Source: Stenotrophomonas rhizophila (GTDB lineage Bacteria; Pseudomonadota; Gammaproteobacteria; Xanthomonadales; Xanthomonadaceae). Taken from it: a DNA stretch of 64,000 nucleotides. The stretch lies in assembly GCF_003751305.1 (NCBI RefSeq), contig NZ_RJKV01000002.1:372001-436000 (forward strand), in the 5' to 3' direction. Below the pieces are notes generated by a model that searched no databases, was not told where the DNA came from, and saw only the letters and a list, made by a program, of their open reading frames with translations. Shown piece by piece: positions 1 through 9,567 of this stretch. Numbering within the stretch: position 1 is the stretch's first letter; every line of letters starts with the position of its first letter. A program made the position numbers and the translations under genes.

Positions 1-1584
<1,584 letters not shown>

Positions 1585-1585
1585 T

Positions 1586-1649
1586 GTAGAGGCCGGCCTT
1601 CGGTCGGCACGCATCGGAGCGGTAGGTGCCGCCCGTTGGTCGGCACCCG
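1586..1649. repeat. Two GTAG-footed REP palindromes (SMAG-like)
   Basis: Two imperfect palindromes lie back to back in the groEL 3' region: one at 1586-1610 beginning GTAG and folding through GGCCGGCC/GGTCGGC-type arms, and a second with GTAG at 1622-1625 and arms GGTGCCG/CGGCACC. The GTAG foot and GCCG-rich stem fit the SMAG family of Stenotrophomonas REP elements. Related copies occur near 23.8, 32.7 and 50.2 kb, always just outside genes. Confidence 0.75.
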
Positions 1650-1670
1650 CCATGCGCCAACGCAGTACAG

Positions 1671-1700
1671 AAAACCCCGCCGGAAGGCGGGGTTTTTTTT
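1671..1700 (+). terminator. Rho-independent terminator of groEL
   Basis: Stem AAAACCCCGCC (1671-1681), loop GGAA, 3' arm GGCGGGG followed by eight T residues ending at 1700. It is a textbook intrinsic terminator. It is also A-rich on the 5' side, so it may stop transcription of the convergent LysR gene as well. Confidence 0.93.
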
Positions 1701-1715
1701 GCGCGTATCACGGGC

Positions 1716-2615
1716 TCACAGCGCGCTGGTCGGCGCCTCGACCTCCTCCTGCAGCCAGCGCAGGAATGCCGCGATGGCCGGATTCTCTTCGGCGCCGGGC
1801 AGGGTGACGGCGTAGTACGCAAACCGCGTCGGCCAGGGATGATTCAGCACGACGGCCAGCCGCCCGCTGGCCACTTCGGCTTCCACATACAGGTCACGCA
1901 CCAGCGCGATGCCCTGGCCCGCTTCCGCGGCGCGGATCAGCAACACGTCGTCATCGAATGCCGGGCCACGTTCGACGCGCGGATCGGGTGGCAGGTCCAG
2001 CGCGCGGAACCACAGCGACCAGTCGCTGCGGTCGGAATCCTGCAGCAGCGGGTACTGCAGGCAGTCCACGGCCGAGTGGATCGGCGGGCCCTCGGCGAGC
2101 AGCGCCGGGCAGGCCACCGGCAACAGCACCGGCGCCGCCAGTGGGCGTGAGACCAGGCCGGGGTAGTCACCGAGACCGTGGCGGATGGCGATGTCGATAC
2201 GGTCGCGACGTAGATCCGCCAGCGCCGATGAGGCCTCCACACGCACTTCGATCGCCGGGTGGCGTTCGGTGAACCGCCCCAGCCGCGGCACCAGCCAGGA
2301 CGCGGCGAAGCTGGGCACGGTGCTGAGGGTGAGCGTCTGCCGGGCATGGATGGCCTCCAGCGTAGCCATGCTGTCCTGGATCTGATCGAACGCGCGCAGC
2401 AGGGCCGGGTGCACCTGTGCGCCGGCCGGGGTAAGCGTGACCCCATGAGGGGTGCGGGTGAACAGCACAACCCCGGTGCGCGCCTGCAGCAGCTTGAGCT
2501 GCTGGCTGATCGCGCCCGGGGTGACCCCCATGACCGCAGCAGCGGCCTTGAGGCTGCCATGACGCCCGGTTTCGGTGAAGGCGCGCAGCGCGAGCAGGGG
2601 GAGGACGGCGCCCAT
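1716..2615 (-). CDS. LysR-family transcriptional regulator (GcvA-like)
   Basis: 299-residue LysR regulator. The N-terminal winged helix-turn-helix spans about residues 1-62 (LPLLALRAFTETGRHGSLKAAAAVMGVTPGAISQQLKLLQ, given here in parts: AAAAVMGVTPGAISQQ is the recognition helix region), and a periplasmic-binding-like effector domain follows (LTLSTVPSFAASWLVPRLGRF). The start MGAVLPLLALRAF was chosen because it places the HTH at the usual position; a longer frame upstream has no family similarity. It is divergent from the GST at 2829 across a 213-bp intergenic region, the usual arrangement for a LysR regulator controlling the neighbouring GST/monooxygenase pair. The effector is unknown. Confidence 0.9.
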   Translation of the reverse strand: MGAVLPLLALRAFTETGRHGSLKAAAAVMGVTPGAISQQLKLLQARTGVVLFTRTPHGVTLTPAGAQVHPALLRAFDQIQDSMATLEAIHARQTLTLSTVPSFAASWLVPRLGRFTERHPAIEVRVEASSALADLRRDRIDIAIRHGLGDYPGLVSRPLAAPVLLPVACPALLAEGPPIHSAVDCLQYPLLQDSDRSDWSLWFRALDLPPDPRVERGPAFDDDVLLIRAAEAGQGIALVRDLYVEAEVASGRLAVVLNHPWPTRFAYYAVTLPGAEENPAIAAFLRWLQEEVEAPTSAL

Positions 2616-2828
2616 GACCTTAGATTTTCTCTCTTGGAAGTGCAGGAAGAATCGTTCTACAGAGCGCGTTGGCCTGCGTAGCATCGTGATCATGTTGATT
2701 GAACGCGGTTTAGTCCAGCTGCATTGCATGAAGCCCGATAGCCGACCCGCAATCGATATGCGTCGCCGTCGCAGTGTGGCGTCGTGACGTGAACCCCTCC
2801 GCCATCCCTCGCCTGCAAGGAGACCGAT

Positions 2829-3464
2829 GTGTCCCCCGCTTCGCTGCACCTGTACACCGACAGCTCGCCCAATGGCTTCAAGATCACCATCGCGCTGGAA
2901 GAGCTCGGCATCCCTTACGTACTGCATCACGTGCGCATCGACGAAGGTGAGCACCGCCATCCCGATTTCCTGCAACTGCATCCGCACGGTCGCATTCCGG
3001 TGCTGGTCGATGACGCGACCGGTATCACCGTGTTCGAATCGGCGGCCATCCTGCTGTACCTGGCCGAGCAGAGCGGACGCCTGTTGCCCGAGGCGCCACG
3101 CGCGCGCTGGGAGGCGATCACCTGGGTGATGTTCCACTCCGCCAGCGTCGGCCCGATCCTGGGGCAGCGCGTGCACGCTGAGATGTTCGCCCAGGAGCGG
3201 TACGTGCCTGCGATCGAACGCTACCGGCGCCTGAGTGCGGAATTCTTCGCCACGCTGGATCAGCGCCTCGCAGACCGTCCATGGCTGGCCGGTGAGGCGT
3301 ACTCCATCGCCGATATCGCCGGCTATGGCTGGACCTACATCGCCTCGCTCATCGAGTTCGACTTCAGTGCCTATCCGCACCTGAGTGCGTGGCACGCGCG
3401 CATGTCGCAGCGGCCCGCCGTACAGCGTGGGGTGCTGCTCCCCGAACCGGCTACCGGCCCCTGA
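2829..3464 (+). CDS. Glutathione S-transferase, Ure2p/YfcG-like
   Basis: 211-residue cytosolic GST. The N-terminal thioredoxin-fold domain opens LHLYTDSSPNGFKITIALEE, with the S/T-PNG-K signature of the Ure2p/YfcG (Nu) group, and has the cis-Pro strand GRIPVLVD and the GSH-contacting FESAAIL segment. The C-terminal helical domain carries SIADIAGYGW, the conserved N-capping/hydrophobic-staple region. The GTG at 2829 is the start: AAGGAG lies six bases upstream, and an overlapping ATG at 2827 is out of frame. The next gene, a flavin-dependent monooxygenase, begins 16 bases downstream, so the two are probably cotranscribed, perhaps for detoxification of an electrophilic or organosulfur compound. 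The substrate cannot be read from sequence. Confidence 0.92.
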   Translation: MSPASLHLYTDSSPNGFKITIALEELGIPYVLHHVRIDEGEHRHPDFLQLHPHGRIPVLVDDATGITVFESAAILLYLAEQSGRLLPEAPRARWEAITWVMFHSASVGPILGQRVHAEMFAQERYVPAIERYRRLSAEFFATLDQRLADRPWLAGEAYSIADIAGYGWTYIASLIEFDFSAYPHLSAWHARMSQRPAVQRGVLLPEPATGP

Positions 3465-3480
3465 CCCAGGAACGACCACG

Positions 3481-4530
3481 ATGCCCCTGTTGACTGCTAT
3501 CTCCCCGATGCAAGCGCCGCTGACCGGCGCATCCGCACCGACGTTCGCCCGCCATGCCGGTTACCAGCGCATGTTCCGCGAGGGGGCGCTGACGCTGGGT
3601 GTGTTCCTGCCCCTGCGCTTCTATCAAGGCGACATGCAGGTGCTGGCCGGGCAGGCGGATCTGGTGAGCCAACTGGACCGCGATGGCTTCGCTGCGGCCT
3701 GGGTGCGCGATGTGCCGCTGTTCGACCCGTTGTTCGGCGACGCCGGGCAGCTGTTCGATCCCTTCACCTATCTGGCTTTCCTGGCCGCGCGGACAGAGCG
3801 GCTGGCGCTGGCCACGGGCAGTGCGATCTTCTCGCTGCGCCACCCGATCGATCTGGCCAAGTCGGCCACCACCATCGACCAGCTGTCCGGTGGGCGACTG
3901 GTGCTGGGGATCGCCTCCGGCGACCGACCGGTGGAGTTCCCGGCGTATGGCCTGGAGCACGCCGAGCGCGGGGAGCGCTTCGCCGCATCGGTGACCTACG
4001 TCCGCCAGTTGATGCAGCACGGTCCCCTGCATATCGACTCGCCACTGGGCGAGGTGCAGGGCGTAGAGCTGTTGCCCAAGCCGGTGGCCGGTGCGATTCC
4101 GCTGCTGGTGACTGGCACCTCGCGCCAGACACTGGACTGGGTCGGGCAGCATGCTGATGGTTGGCTGACCTATCCCGAGGCAACCCATCACGCGGGCGGA
4201 CCGCAGCGCCTGGCCGAGAAGATCCAGGCATGGCGCCGTCTCATCCCCGACGGTGGCTTCCGCCCGCATGTCACCAACGAATGGCTGGATCTGGTCGAGG
4301 ACCCGAACCATCCCCGCACGCCGCTCAATGGCGGCTACACGCTGAGAACCGGCCGCAACGGATTGATCGATCTGCTGGGCGAGTGGCAGCGTGCCGGCGT
4401 GAACCATGCGGCGCTGGGCATCCAGTTCTCGCAGCGGCCGGCGGCCGACGTGCTGCAGGAACTGGCCGAGTACGTGCTGCCGTTGTTTCCTTCGCATGAC
4501 GGGCCCTTACCGGCGCGTGTCCACTGGTAA
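3481..4530 (+). CDS. Luciferase-like (LLM) flavin-dependent oxidoreductase
   Basis: 349-residue TIM-barrel flavin-dependent monooxygenase of the bacterial luciferase superfamily. Visible family landmarks are LTLGVFLPLRFYQGD near the N-terminus, the FDPFTYLAFLAARTERLALATG strand-helix-strand region (TERLALATG), the SATTIDQLSGGRLVLGIASGD segment (DQLSGGRLVLGIASGD), and LLVTGTSRQTLDWVGQHADGW toward the C-terminus. It resembles the luciferase-type oxidoreductase group (BA3436-like). The start MPLLTAISPM at 3481 is preferred over an upstream in-frame ATG that would lie inside the GST gene. It follows the GST by 16 bases and is likely under the divergent LysR. The substrate is unknown. Confidence 0.9.
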   Translation: MPLLTAISPMQAPLTGASAPTFARHAGYQRMFREGALTLGVFLPLRFYQGDMQVLAGQADLVSQLDRDGFAAAWVRDVPLFDPLFGDAGQLFDPFTYLAFLAARTERLALATGSAIFSLRHPIDLAKSATTIDQLSGGRLVLGIASGDRPVEFPAYGLEHAERGERFAASVTYVRQLMQHGPLHIDSPLGEVQGVELLPKPVAGAIPLLVTGTSRQTLDWVGQHADGWLTYPEATHHAGGPQRLAEKIQAWRRLIPDGGFRPHVTNEWLDLVEDPNHPRTPLNGGYTLRTGRNGLIDLLGEWQRAGVNHAALGIQFSQRPAADVLQELAEYVLPLFPSHDGPLPARVHW

Positions 4531-4622
4531 AGGGGGCGACCGGAATCCCTGCGCTATGGCTGGGCGTGTCCGTCGCGGCGGATGGCGGCGTCCGCGCTGC
4601 GTGCACGCCGGTCCAGCCACAG

Positions 4623-5582
4623 CTAGGTGGGGAAAGTTACGTGACGCTGAAGGCAAATGCGCGCTGCGCCCGCACGGATGTCCACCTGACTGTCGAGCAT
4701 CGCATCGGCGCCCAGGATCAGTGCAGGCACGTGCTCCAACCCGATCGCCTTGAACACCGGCAGCGCACTGATACGTACCTCGAACGCTGGATGCTGCCAC
4801 GTGCCGCTGCGCAATGCAGGCAGGGTGTACAGCCAGCTGGGCTGAGGCTGTCCGCCCAACCCTTCCGTGCCCTTCGCACGAGGCGTGACCCGCGCATCGC
4901 TGCCATCGGTGCGCAGCCCCAATGCGCGTGCGGCGGCGGCATTGAGCACGGTCTGCGCTGCACCGGTGTCCACCACCGCGATCGCGTCGATGCCGGTGTC
5001 GCCCAGCCGCGTGGTGATGAAGCCGAAGCCCTCCAGCCCACGACGGCGCTCCGGCAACGCATTGGCCTGGCAGTGAGGTCCGTCGGCCAGTTGCCCCGGT
5101 GCCCACAGCTGCAGCTCATGCGCGAGGAAATCCCACCGGGTATCCCAGCGGCGGGTGAGGTCATTGCCGAGGATGCCATCGACGGTGATCGCCTTGCCGG
5201 CATTGGAGAGCCGCGACAGGTCCGAGTGCATGCCGACGATCGTGAGCTTCAGCGTGCCGATCGCCCAAGCGGTCTGTCGCATGCGGTTCGCCGTGGCACT
5301 GCTGGCAGACGCACCGGGGATCTGCCCGGTGGTCGCGTCGTCGGTGTTGTCCAGGCCGTACCGACGGGCGACCCGGCTGTCGACCAGCGTGGCGCCCGCC
5401 GCGCTGTCCACCACGAATCGAAGGGGTTCGGCCTGGCCATCCAGGCGCACGGCAACGCTGGGATGCATGGCCTGCATCCACATCGGCAGGACATGCTCGG
5501 GTGCAGGTGCAGGTGCTGCGTTCGCAGCAGCAGGGGTGGCCGCGATCGTGGCGGCGAGCAGCGGGAGCAGGGCAGGATGCAT
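4623..5582 (-). CDS. Exported retropepsin-like aspartyl protease family protein
   Basis: 319 residues with a signal peptide (residues 1 to about 22, cleavage near AAANA/APAP). Two retropepsin-like lobes are visible: FVVDSAAGATLVD with the aspartate at about 59, and IAVVDTGAAQTVLN with the aspartate at about 205. Each is followed by a typical ILGNDL/LILGADAML strand. Members of the bacterial aspartyl_protease_2 family usually have D-T/S-G-A in both lobes; the first lobe here reads DSAA, so activity is uncertain. A frame extending 50 residues further upstream would run into the divergent regulator gene, so the start MHPALLPLLA was chosen. The natural substrate is unknown. Confidence 0.82.
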   Translation of the reverse strand: MHPALLPLLAATIAATPAAANAAPAPAPEHVLPMWMQAMHPSVAVRLDGQAEPLRFVVDSAAGATLVDSRVARRYGLDNTDDATTGQIPGASASSATANRMRQTAWAIGTLKLTIVGMHSDLSRLSNAGKAITVDGILGNDLTRRWDTRWDFLAHELQLWAPGQLADGPHCQANALPERRRGLEGFGFITTRLGDTGIDAIAVVDTGAAQTVLNAAAARALGLRTDGSDARVTPRAKGTEGLGGQPQPSWLYTLPALRSGTWQHPAFEVRISALPVFKAIGLEHVPALILGADAMLDSQVDIRAGAARICLQRHVTFPT

Positions 5583-5685
5583 GGGGAAGCGCCGCGGGGA
5601 GGAGCTGCCATTGATCCCTGCCGCCGTATCGCAGGAATGTCCGCATTGATACCGTGCGGATACAGACCTGCCCGATACTGCCTGC

Positions 5686-6393
5686 ATGAACACTGCCGCC
5701 GACATCATCGTGGTCGACGATGACACCAGCATCCGTGATGCACTCGCCGAGTGTCTGGAGCGGCATGGCTTCCGTGTGCGTGTGGCGGCCGATGCGGTGG
5801 GCCTGGATCTGCTGCTGCAGGCTCATCGACCCGACGCGATCATCCTCGATTGGATGATGCCGGGTGAGGACGGCCTGTCGGTCTGCAGACGGCTGCAGAC
5901 ACGTGCGATCCCGATCCTGATGCTGTCCGCGATGGGGGCCACGCCCGATCGCGTGATCGGCCTGGAGATGGGGGCCGACGACTACCTTGCCAAGCCGTTC
6001 GATCCGCGCGAACTGATCGCGCGCGTCCGCGCGCTGTTGCGCAGGCAGGAGAAGCTGCGGGGACAGACCGTCGCTGAACTGCGTTTTGCCGGCTGGCGTC
6101 TGCTGCCGGAGCAGCGCCGCCTGCTCGCGCCTGATGGTGCCGACGTGGTGTTGAGCCGGGGAGAGTTCGCCCTGCTGCAGGCCTTGGCCGAGCGCCCGGG
6201 GCGGGTGCTGGATCGCGAGCGCCTGATGCAGCTCACGCGCGGCGATGCGCACGACAGTGTCGATCGGGCGGTGGACCTGGCGATCAGTCGCCTGCGCCGC
6301 AAGTTGGCCCATGCGGCCGCCGGTGGCGATGCACTCGTGCAGACACTGCGCGGTGAGGGCTATCGGTTCGATGCGACGGTGGAAGCGTTGTGA
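5686..6393 (+). CDS. OmpR/PhoB-family response regulator
   Basis: 235-residue two-component regulator. The receiver domain (about 1-120) has the acidic pocket DDD at 11-13, phospho-acceptor Asp55 in ILDWMMPGEDG, Ser81 and Lys103 in LAKPFDP. The C-terminal winged helix (about 135-230) carries LSRGEFALLQALAERPGRVLDRERL and ends with TLRGEGYRF, diagnostic of OmpR-type DNA-binding domains. It overlaps the kinase gene by four bases (GTGA), indicating translational coupling. A GATACT hexamer sits six bases before the ATG and there is no obvious Shine-Dalgarno, so the transcript may be leaderless. The target regulon cannot be inferred; the retropepsin-like gene is divergent and adjacent. Confidence 0.95.
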   Translation: MNTAADIIVVDDDTSIRDALAECLERHGFRVRVAADAVGLDLLLQAHRPDAIILDWMMPGEDGLSVCRRLQTRAIPILMLSAMGATPDRVIGLEMGADDYLAKPFDPRELIARVRALLRRQEKLRGQTVAELRFAGWRLLPEQRRLLAPDGADVVLSRGEFALLQALAERPGRVLDRERLMQLTRGDAHDSVDRAVDLAISRLRRKLAHAAAGGDALVQTLRGEGYRFDATVEAL

Positions 6394-7730
6394 CCCGACG
6401 CTGGTCCACCACCACCTGGATCGTGATGCTGGCCGTGAGCAGTCTGCTGATGGCCACGCTGGTCAGTCTGGCGGTGATCGGCTGGATGCCCCGGCCGGCG
6501 CCGCCCCAGATGCGCCTGGATCACGCGGTGGAGGTGCTGCGCGGTGAACGGTCGCCGGAGGTCGAGGGCATGCGGGTGACGGTGCGTGATGCGGCCCCCC
6601 GCGGCCATGCCAGTCCCTGGCTGACACAGTTGACCGCGTACCAACTGGCGCAGCCTGTCGAGCAGGTCAGGCTGGTCTGGAGAGGGGCCGGAAACGCGCC
6701 GGATATCAAGGTGTATTCCCGTGGCGCTTCGGTGGACGCGCAGGCCGATCCAGAAGTGCTGCGCGCGCAGGACGGGGCGCTGGCGACGCTGCAATGGCCG
6801 CCCTTCGAGCTTGGCGTGCAGCGCGCCGATGGCCGCTGGCAGGTGGTGAGCAGTGACCAGGGCGACGTGGTGGCCTGGCGACGCCAGGTGCTGTTGGCGC
6901 TACTCGGTGGCACGCTCCTGCTGGCGCCCCTGACGGCATGGGCGGCGCTCCGGATCGGCCGTCCGCTGCGCCGGCTGGCCGATGCCAGCGCTGCTGTAAC
7001 GCTGCAATCGAGTACGCCGCTACCGGACGACGGTCCACGAGATGTCCAGATGTTGGCCAAGGCCATCAATGCCGGCCGCGAACGTCTCCGTGACCAGGCA
7101 CAGGACATGACACGCATGCTGGCCGCAGTGGCGCACGACCTGCGCACGCCATTGACCGGCCTGCGCCTGCGTGCCGAGTTCGCGCCGCCCGCGCAGGCAG
7201 CGCGGATGGTCGCCGATATCGAGCGCATGAACGCGATGATCGAACAGGTGCTCGACTACGCCCGTGGCGAACTGGAGCCCGCCTCGATGCAGCCGCTGGA
7301 CATGGCGGCGTTGCTGGACGAGTGCGTGCAGTCCGCCCGACTTCGCGGAGTGGACATCCACAGCGCTCTGCCCGGGCCTCTGCCGTGGCGCGGTGATGCC
7401 CTACTGCTGAGGCGCGCACTGGACAACCTCATCGACAACGCGGCGCGCTACGCCGGCACGGTGGAATTGGACGTGCACCACAAGGGCGACGCGCTGTGGC
7501 TGGAGGTCGCCGACTGTGGGCCAGGCATCCCCGAGCAGGAAAAAGTGCGGTTGCTGCAGCCGTTCCAGCGGCATGAAACCTCACGCAACCGCAGTACCGG
7601 CGGCACCGGGTTGGGGCTGTCGGTCGTCCAGGGGGCGGTTCGTCAGCATGGCGGACAACTGGACCTGCTGGACCGCCCCGGTGGCGGGCTGATCGTGCGG
7701 ATGCAGCTGCCGCTGACGTGGCCAGAGTAG
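6390..7730 (+). CDS. Two-component sensor histidine kinase
   Basis: 446-residue inner-membrane kinase. TM1 is about residues 10-32, a periplasmic sensor of about 130 residues follows, and TM2 is about 166-187. A HAMP linker comes next, then the dimerisation box MLAAVAHDLRTPLTGL with phospho-His249. The ATPase domain has the N box (LDNLIDNAARYAG), G1 box (DCGPGIPE) and G2 box (GTGLGLSVV). The start is a GTG overlapping the regulator stop by four bases. It pairs with the OmpR-like regulator immediately upstream. The signal is unknown; the periplasmic domain shows no recognisable fold from inspection. Confidence 0.95.
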   Translation: MTRRWSTTTWIVMLAVSSLLMATLVSLAVIGWMPRPAPPQMRLDHAVEVLRGERSPEVEGMRVTVRDAAPRGHASPWLTQLTAYQLAQPVEQVRLVWRGAGNAPDIKVYSRGASVDAQADPEVLRAQDGALATLQWPPFELGVQRADGRWQVVSSDQGDVVAWRRQVLLALLGGTLLLAPLTAWAALRIGRPLRRLADASAAVTLQSSTPLPDDGPRDVQMLAKAINAGRERLRDQAQDMTRMLAAVAHDLRTPLTGLRLRAEFAPPAQAARMVADIERMNAMIEQVLDYARGELEPASMQPLDMAALLDECVQSARLRGVDIHSALPGPLPWRGDALLLRRALDNLIDNAARYAGTVELDVHHKGDALWLEVADCGPGIPEQEKVRLLQPFQRHETSRNRSTGGTGLGLSVVQGAVRQHGGQLDLLDRPGGGLIVRMQLPLTWPE

Positions 7731-7763
7731 GCGTCCACCTTCCTCTACGACGTTGATGGCGAT

Positions 7764-7783
7764 ATAGTTAGCCGCCGTACTAT
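7764..7783. promoter_or_regulatory. Possible MarR autoregulatory operator
   Basis: ATAGT (7764-7768) and ACTAT (7779-7783) form a perfect 5-bp inverted repeat with a 10-bp spacer. It sits immediately upstream of, and overlaps, a TATTCT hexamer (7781-7786) that could serve as the -10 of the MarR gene, whose ATG is 12 bases further on. Position and symmetry fit autorepression by the MarR protein; the short arms make this only suggestive. Confidence 0.4.
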
Positions 7784-7798
7784 TCTGGATCCGCCTGC

Positions 7799-8293
7799 AT
7801 GCTGGAAATCAAACACCAGGCCTTCCTGACCGAGCTGGAGCGTCGCGGTCAGCCGGATACGGGTGAGTTGGCGCTGTGTTTCCAGGTCCTGTCGCTGGCC
7901 AGCGCGATCGACCAGGACTGCGCGGGTCGTCTGGCACCGCTGGGCCTGAGCGAAGGACGCTTCGTGCTGCTGTTCCTGCTGCGCGGCGCGGACACGGCAC
8001 TGTCGCCGCACCAGTTGGCCGAGCGCGCCGGCGTCACCCGTGCCACCGTGACCGGCCTGCTGGATGGCCTGGAGCGCGAGCACCTGGTGAGCCGCCACAG
8101 TGATCCGGACGACAAGCGACGCATCCAGGTGCAGTTGACCGCAGCGGGACAGACGTTGGCTGCGCAACTGTTCGACCAGCAGACCCACTGGATCGCCTCG
8201 CTGTTCGCCGATATCAGCCCCAAGGAACGGCGCACGCTCGGCACGCTGTTGCAACGCGTGTGGTCGCGCACTGACGCAGGGCGTGCCGGATGA
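7799..8293 (+). CDS. MarR-family transcriptional regulator
   Basis: 164-residue winged-helix repressor. It has the family core: N-terminal dimerisation helix (LCFQVLSLASAIDQDCAGRL), HTH segment LSPHQLAERAGVTRATVTGLLDGLE, and wing with HSDPDDKRRIQVQLTAAG, where the D-x-R-D/DKR motif of MarR proteins is visible. It overlaps the downstream gene by four bases (ATGA), so it is coupled to the AlkC/AlkD-like gene and the small conserved gene after it. An inverted repeat lies in its promoter. An inducer linked to alkylation or electrophile stress is an inference from the partner gene only. Confidence 0.92.
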   Translation: MLEIKHQAFLTELERRGQPDTGELALCFQVLSLASAIDQDCAGRLAPLGLSEGRFVLLFLLRGADTALSPHQLAERAGVTRATVTGLLDGLEREHLVSRHSDPDDKRRIQVQLTAAGQTLAAQLFDQQTHWIASLFADISPKERRTLGTLLQRVWSRTDAGRAG

Positions 8294-9030
8294 AGCAGCC
8301 CGTCACCCGCGAGCGACGCGGACAGCTGGATCGCGGTGAAACCGAAGCCACGCACTTGGCCGAAGTGCTGGCCGTCGATTTCGCCAAGCTGATGGCCAAT
8401 GTCGCACCCGGTTTGCCAGCCTCTGCGATCACCCCGATGCGCAACGCCGCCAAGCGCGGCATCACCCTGCGCATGCAGGGTGCGGCCACTCTGCTGCGCG
8501 TGCATGGTCACGGCGATCACGCGCAGTGGTCACGCCATGCCAGTGACACGGTGCGTGGCTGGGCCTGCCATCTGATCGGGAGCGACCCTGCGTTGTCACT
8601 GGAGCACAAGCTGGATGCGCTGCGCGCGCTTGCCGATGACGCGCATTTTGGCGTGCGCGAGTGGGCGTGGCTGGCCGTGCGTCCGCATATCGTGTCCGAA
8701 CCGCTGCGCGTGCTGACGCACCTGCACGGCTGGAGTACCGACGCCTCACCCAACGTGCGCCGCTTTGCCTGCGAAGCATTGCGCCCGCGTGGCGTATGGG
8801 CCGCGCACATCACGCTGTTCAAGCAGGAACCCCACCACGCCCTGCCGTTGCTGCAGGCGCTGTGTTGTGACGCCTCGCGCTATGTGCAGGATTCAGTAGG
8901 CAACTGGCTCAACGACGCCGGCAAAAGCCAGCCCGATTGGGTCCGCGCGCTGTGCAGCGAATGGCAGGAGCACCACGCCGATGATCCGGCCAACACCTAT
9001 ATCCGCAAGCGCGCACTGCGCTCGCTCTGA
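8290..9030 (+). CDS. HEAT-repeat protein, DNA alkylation repair (AlkC/AlkD-like)
   Basis: 246-residue all-helical protein made of HEAT-like repeats (EWAWLAVRPHI, NVRRFACEALRPRGVW, YVQDSVGNWLNDAGK). The pattern of paired helices with VRRFACE-type and YVRRSVANHLND-like motifs matches the AlkC/AlkD DNA glycosylase superfamily, which excises bulky or cationic 3- and 7-alkylpurines without base flipping. Catalytic residues were not assigned with confidence. It is the second gene of a MarR-led operon (ATGA overlap). The link between a MarR sensor and this enzyme suggests inducible repair, but the repair function is inferred from fold alone. Confidence 0.78.
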   Translation: MKQPVTRERRGQLDRGETEATHLAEVLAVDFAKLMANVAPGLPASAITPMRNAAKRGITLRMQGAATLLRVHGHGDHAQWSRHASDTVRGWACHLIGSDPALSLEHKLDALRALADDAHFGVREWAWLAVRPHIVSEPLRVLTHLHGWSTDASPNVRRFACEALRPRGVWAAHITLFKQEPHHALPLLQALCCDASRYVQDSVGNWLNDAGKSQPDWVRALCSEWQEHHADDPANTYIRKRALRSL

Positions 9031-9044
9031 CCTCAAGGAATGCC

Positions 9045-9392
9045 ATGTCGCACATGTTGATCGAACTGTACACCGCCACTCCTGCCTGGACCGCGCTGGA
9101 CCCGGTATCGCGCGGGGCACTCTTCGCCCGCATTGGGGCTGGCATGCAGCACGTGGATCCCGCACGCGTCACGCCGGTCGCGATGGGCCGTATCGAGCAG
9201 GACGTACCGCACACCACGGCCGAGCAGTTCTATGCGGTGTGGCAGTGCGCCGAACGGCTGGATGCCGATGCCTTGCTGGCCGCGATCGGCGCCACCGGCT
9301 GGCATGAGTACTTCACCACCATGCACGCGGTAGGTGCAGCGGGCACCCTTCAGCAGCATCTGGCTGAGCTGGCGGCGTTGCCGCGAGGATGA
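9045..9392 (+). CDS. Small conserved protein of unknown function (DUF6616-like)
   Basis: 115-residue soluble protein (MSHMLIELYTATPAWTAL) with no signal peptide or membrane segment. The sequence resembles small proteins annotated as DUF6616, recalled rather than searched. It starts 14 bases after the AlkC/AlkD-like gene with AAGGA five bases before the ATG, so it is the third gene of the MarR operon. Conserved Trp and Phe/Tyr residues (PAWTALD, QFYAVWQ, WHEYFTTMHAVG) suggest a small ferredoxin-like alpha/beta fold that could bind a hydrophobic ligand. That is speculation; no reaction can be assigned. Confidence 0.7.
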   Translation: MSHMLIELYTATPAWTALDPVSRGALFARIGAGMQHVDPARVTPVAMGRIEQDVPHTTAEQFYAVWQCAERLDADALLAAIGATGWHEYFTTMHAVGAAGTLQQHLAELAALPRG

Positions 9393-9448
9393 TGGTGCAG
9401 GCCGGCTCGGCGGCGGCTGAATGCTCTTCGCAGTTGCGAATGAAACAG

Positions 9449-9477
9449 TTGGCACCTCCAAACCCCTGTGTTATCAA
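9449..9477 (+). promoter_or_regulatory. Promoter of the DAHP synthase leader
   Basis: TTGGCA (9449-9454) and TATCAA (9472-9477) are separated by exactly 17 bp, 5/6 and 4/6 matches to the sigma-70 boxes. The predicted transcription start, about 9484-9487, falls at or a few bases before the ATG (9487) of the aromatic leader peptide, so the leader would be translated from an essentially leaderless end. Confidence 0.65.
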
Positions 9478-9486
9478 TACTCCCCA

Positions 9487-9567
9487 ATGAACGCACGCCC
9501 CGCCAATTCCTACTTTTGGTATTACTTTCCGAAGCCACCGGCGGAGGAAGGCATGCGTTCACCCTGA
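9487..9567 (+). CDS. Aromatic-rich attenuator leader peptide upstream of DAHP synthase
   Basis: 26-codon open frame beginning MNARPANS and continuing Y-F-W-Y-Y-F (codons at 9511-9528), then PKPPAEEGMRSP and TGA. Six successive aromatic codons (three Tyr, two Phe, one Trp) in a peptide placed between a good promoter and an intrinsic terminator, directly in front of a gene for the first step of aromatic amino acid synthesis, are the hallmark of ribosome-mediated attenuation. No Shine-Dalgarno is visible; the predicted transcription start is at or just before the ATG. The peptide itself is presumably non-functional, its translation being the sensor. Too short for routine gene calling. Confidence 0.85.
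   Translation: MNARPANSYFWYYFPKPPAEEGMRSP

Noticed and set aside
2690..2911. Short minus-strand frame spanning the LysR/GST intergenic region.
   Set aside because: No start signal or family similarity, and it overlaps the GST start.
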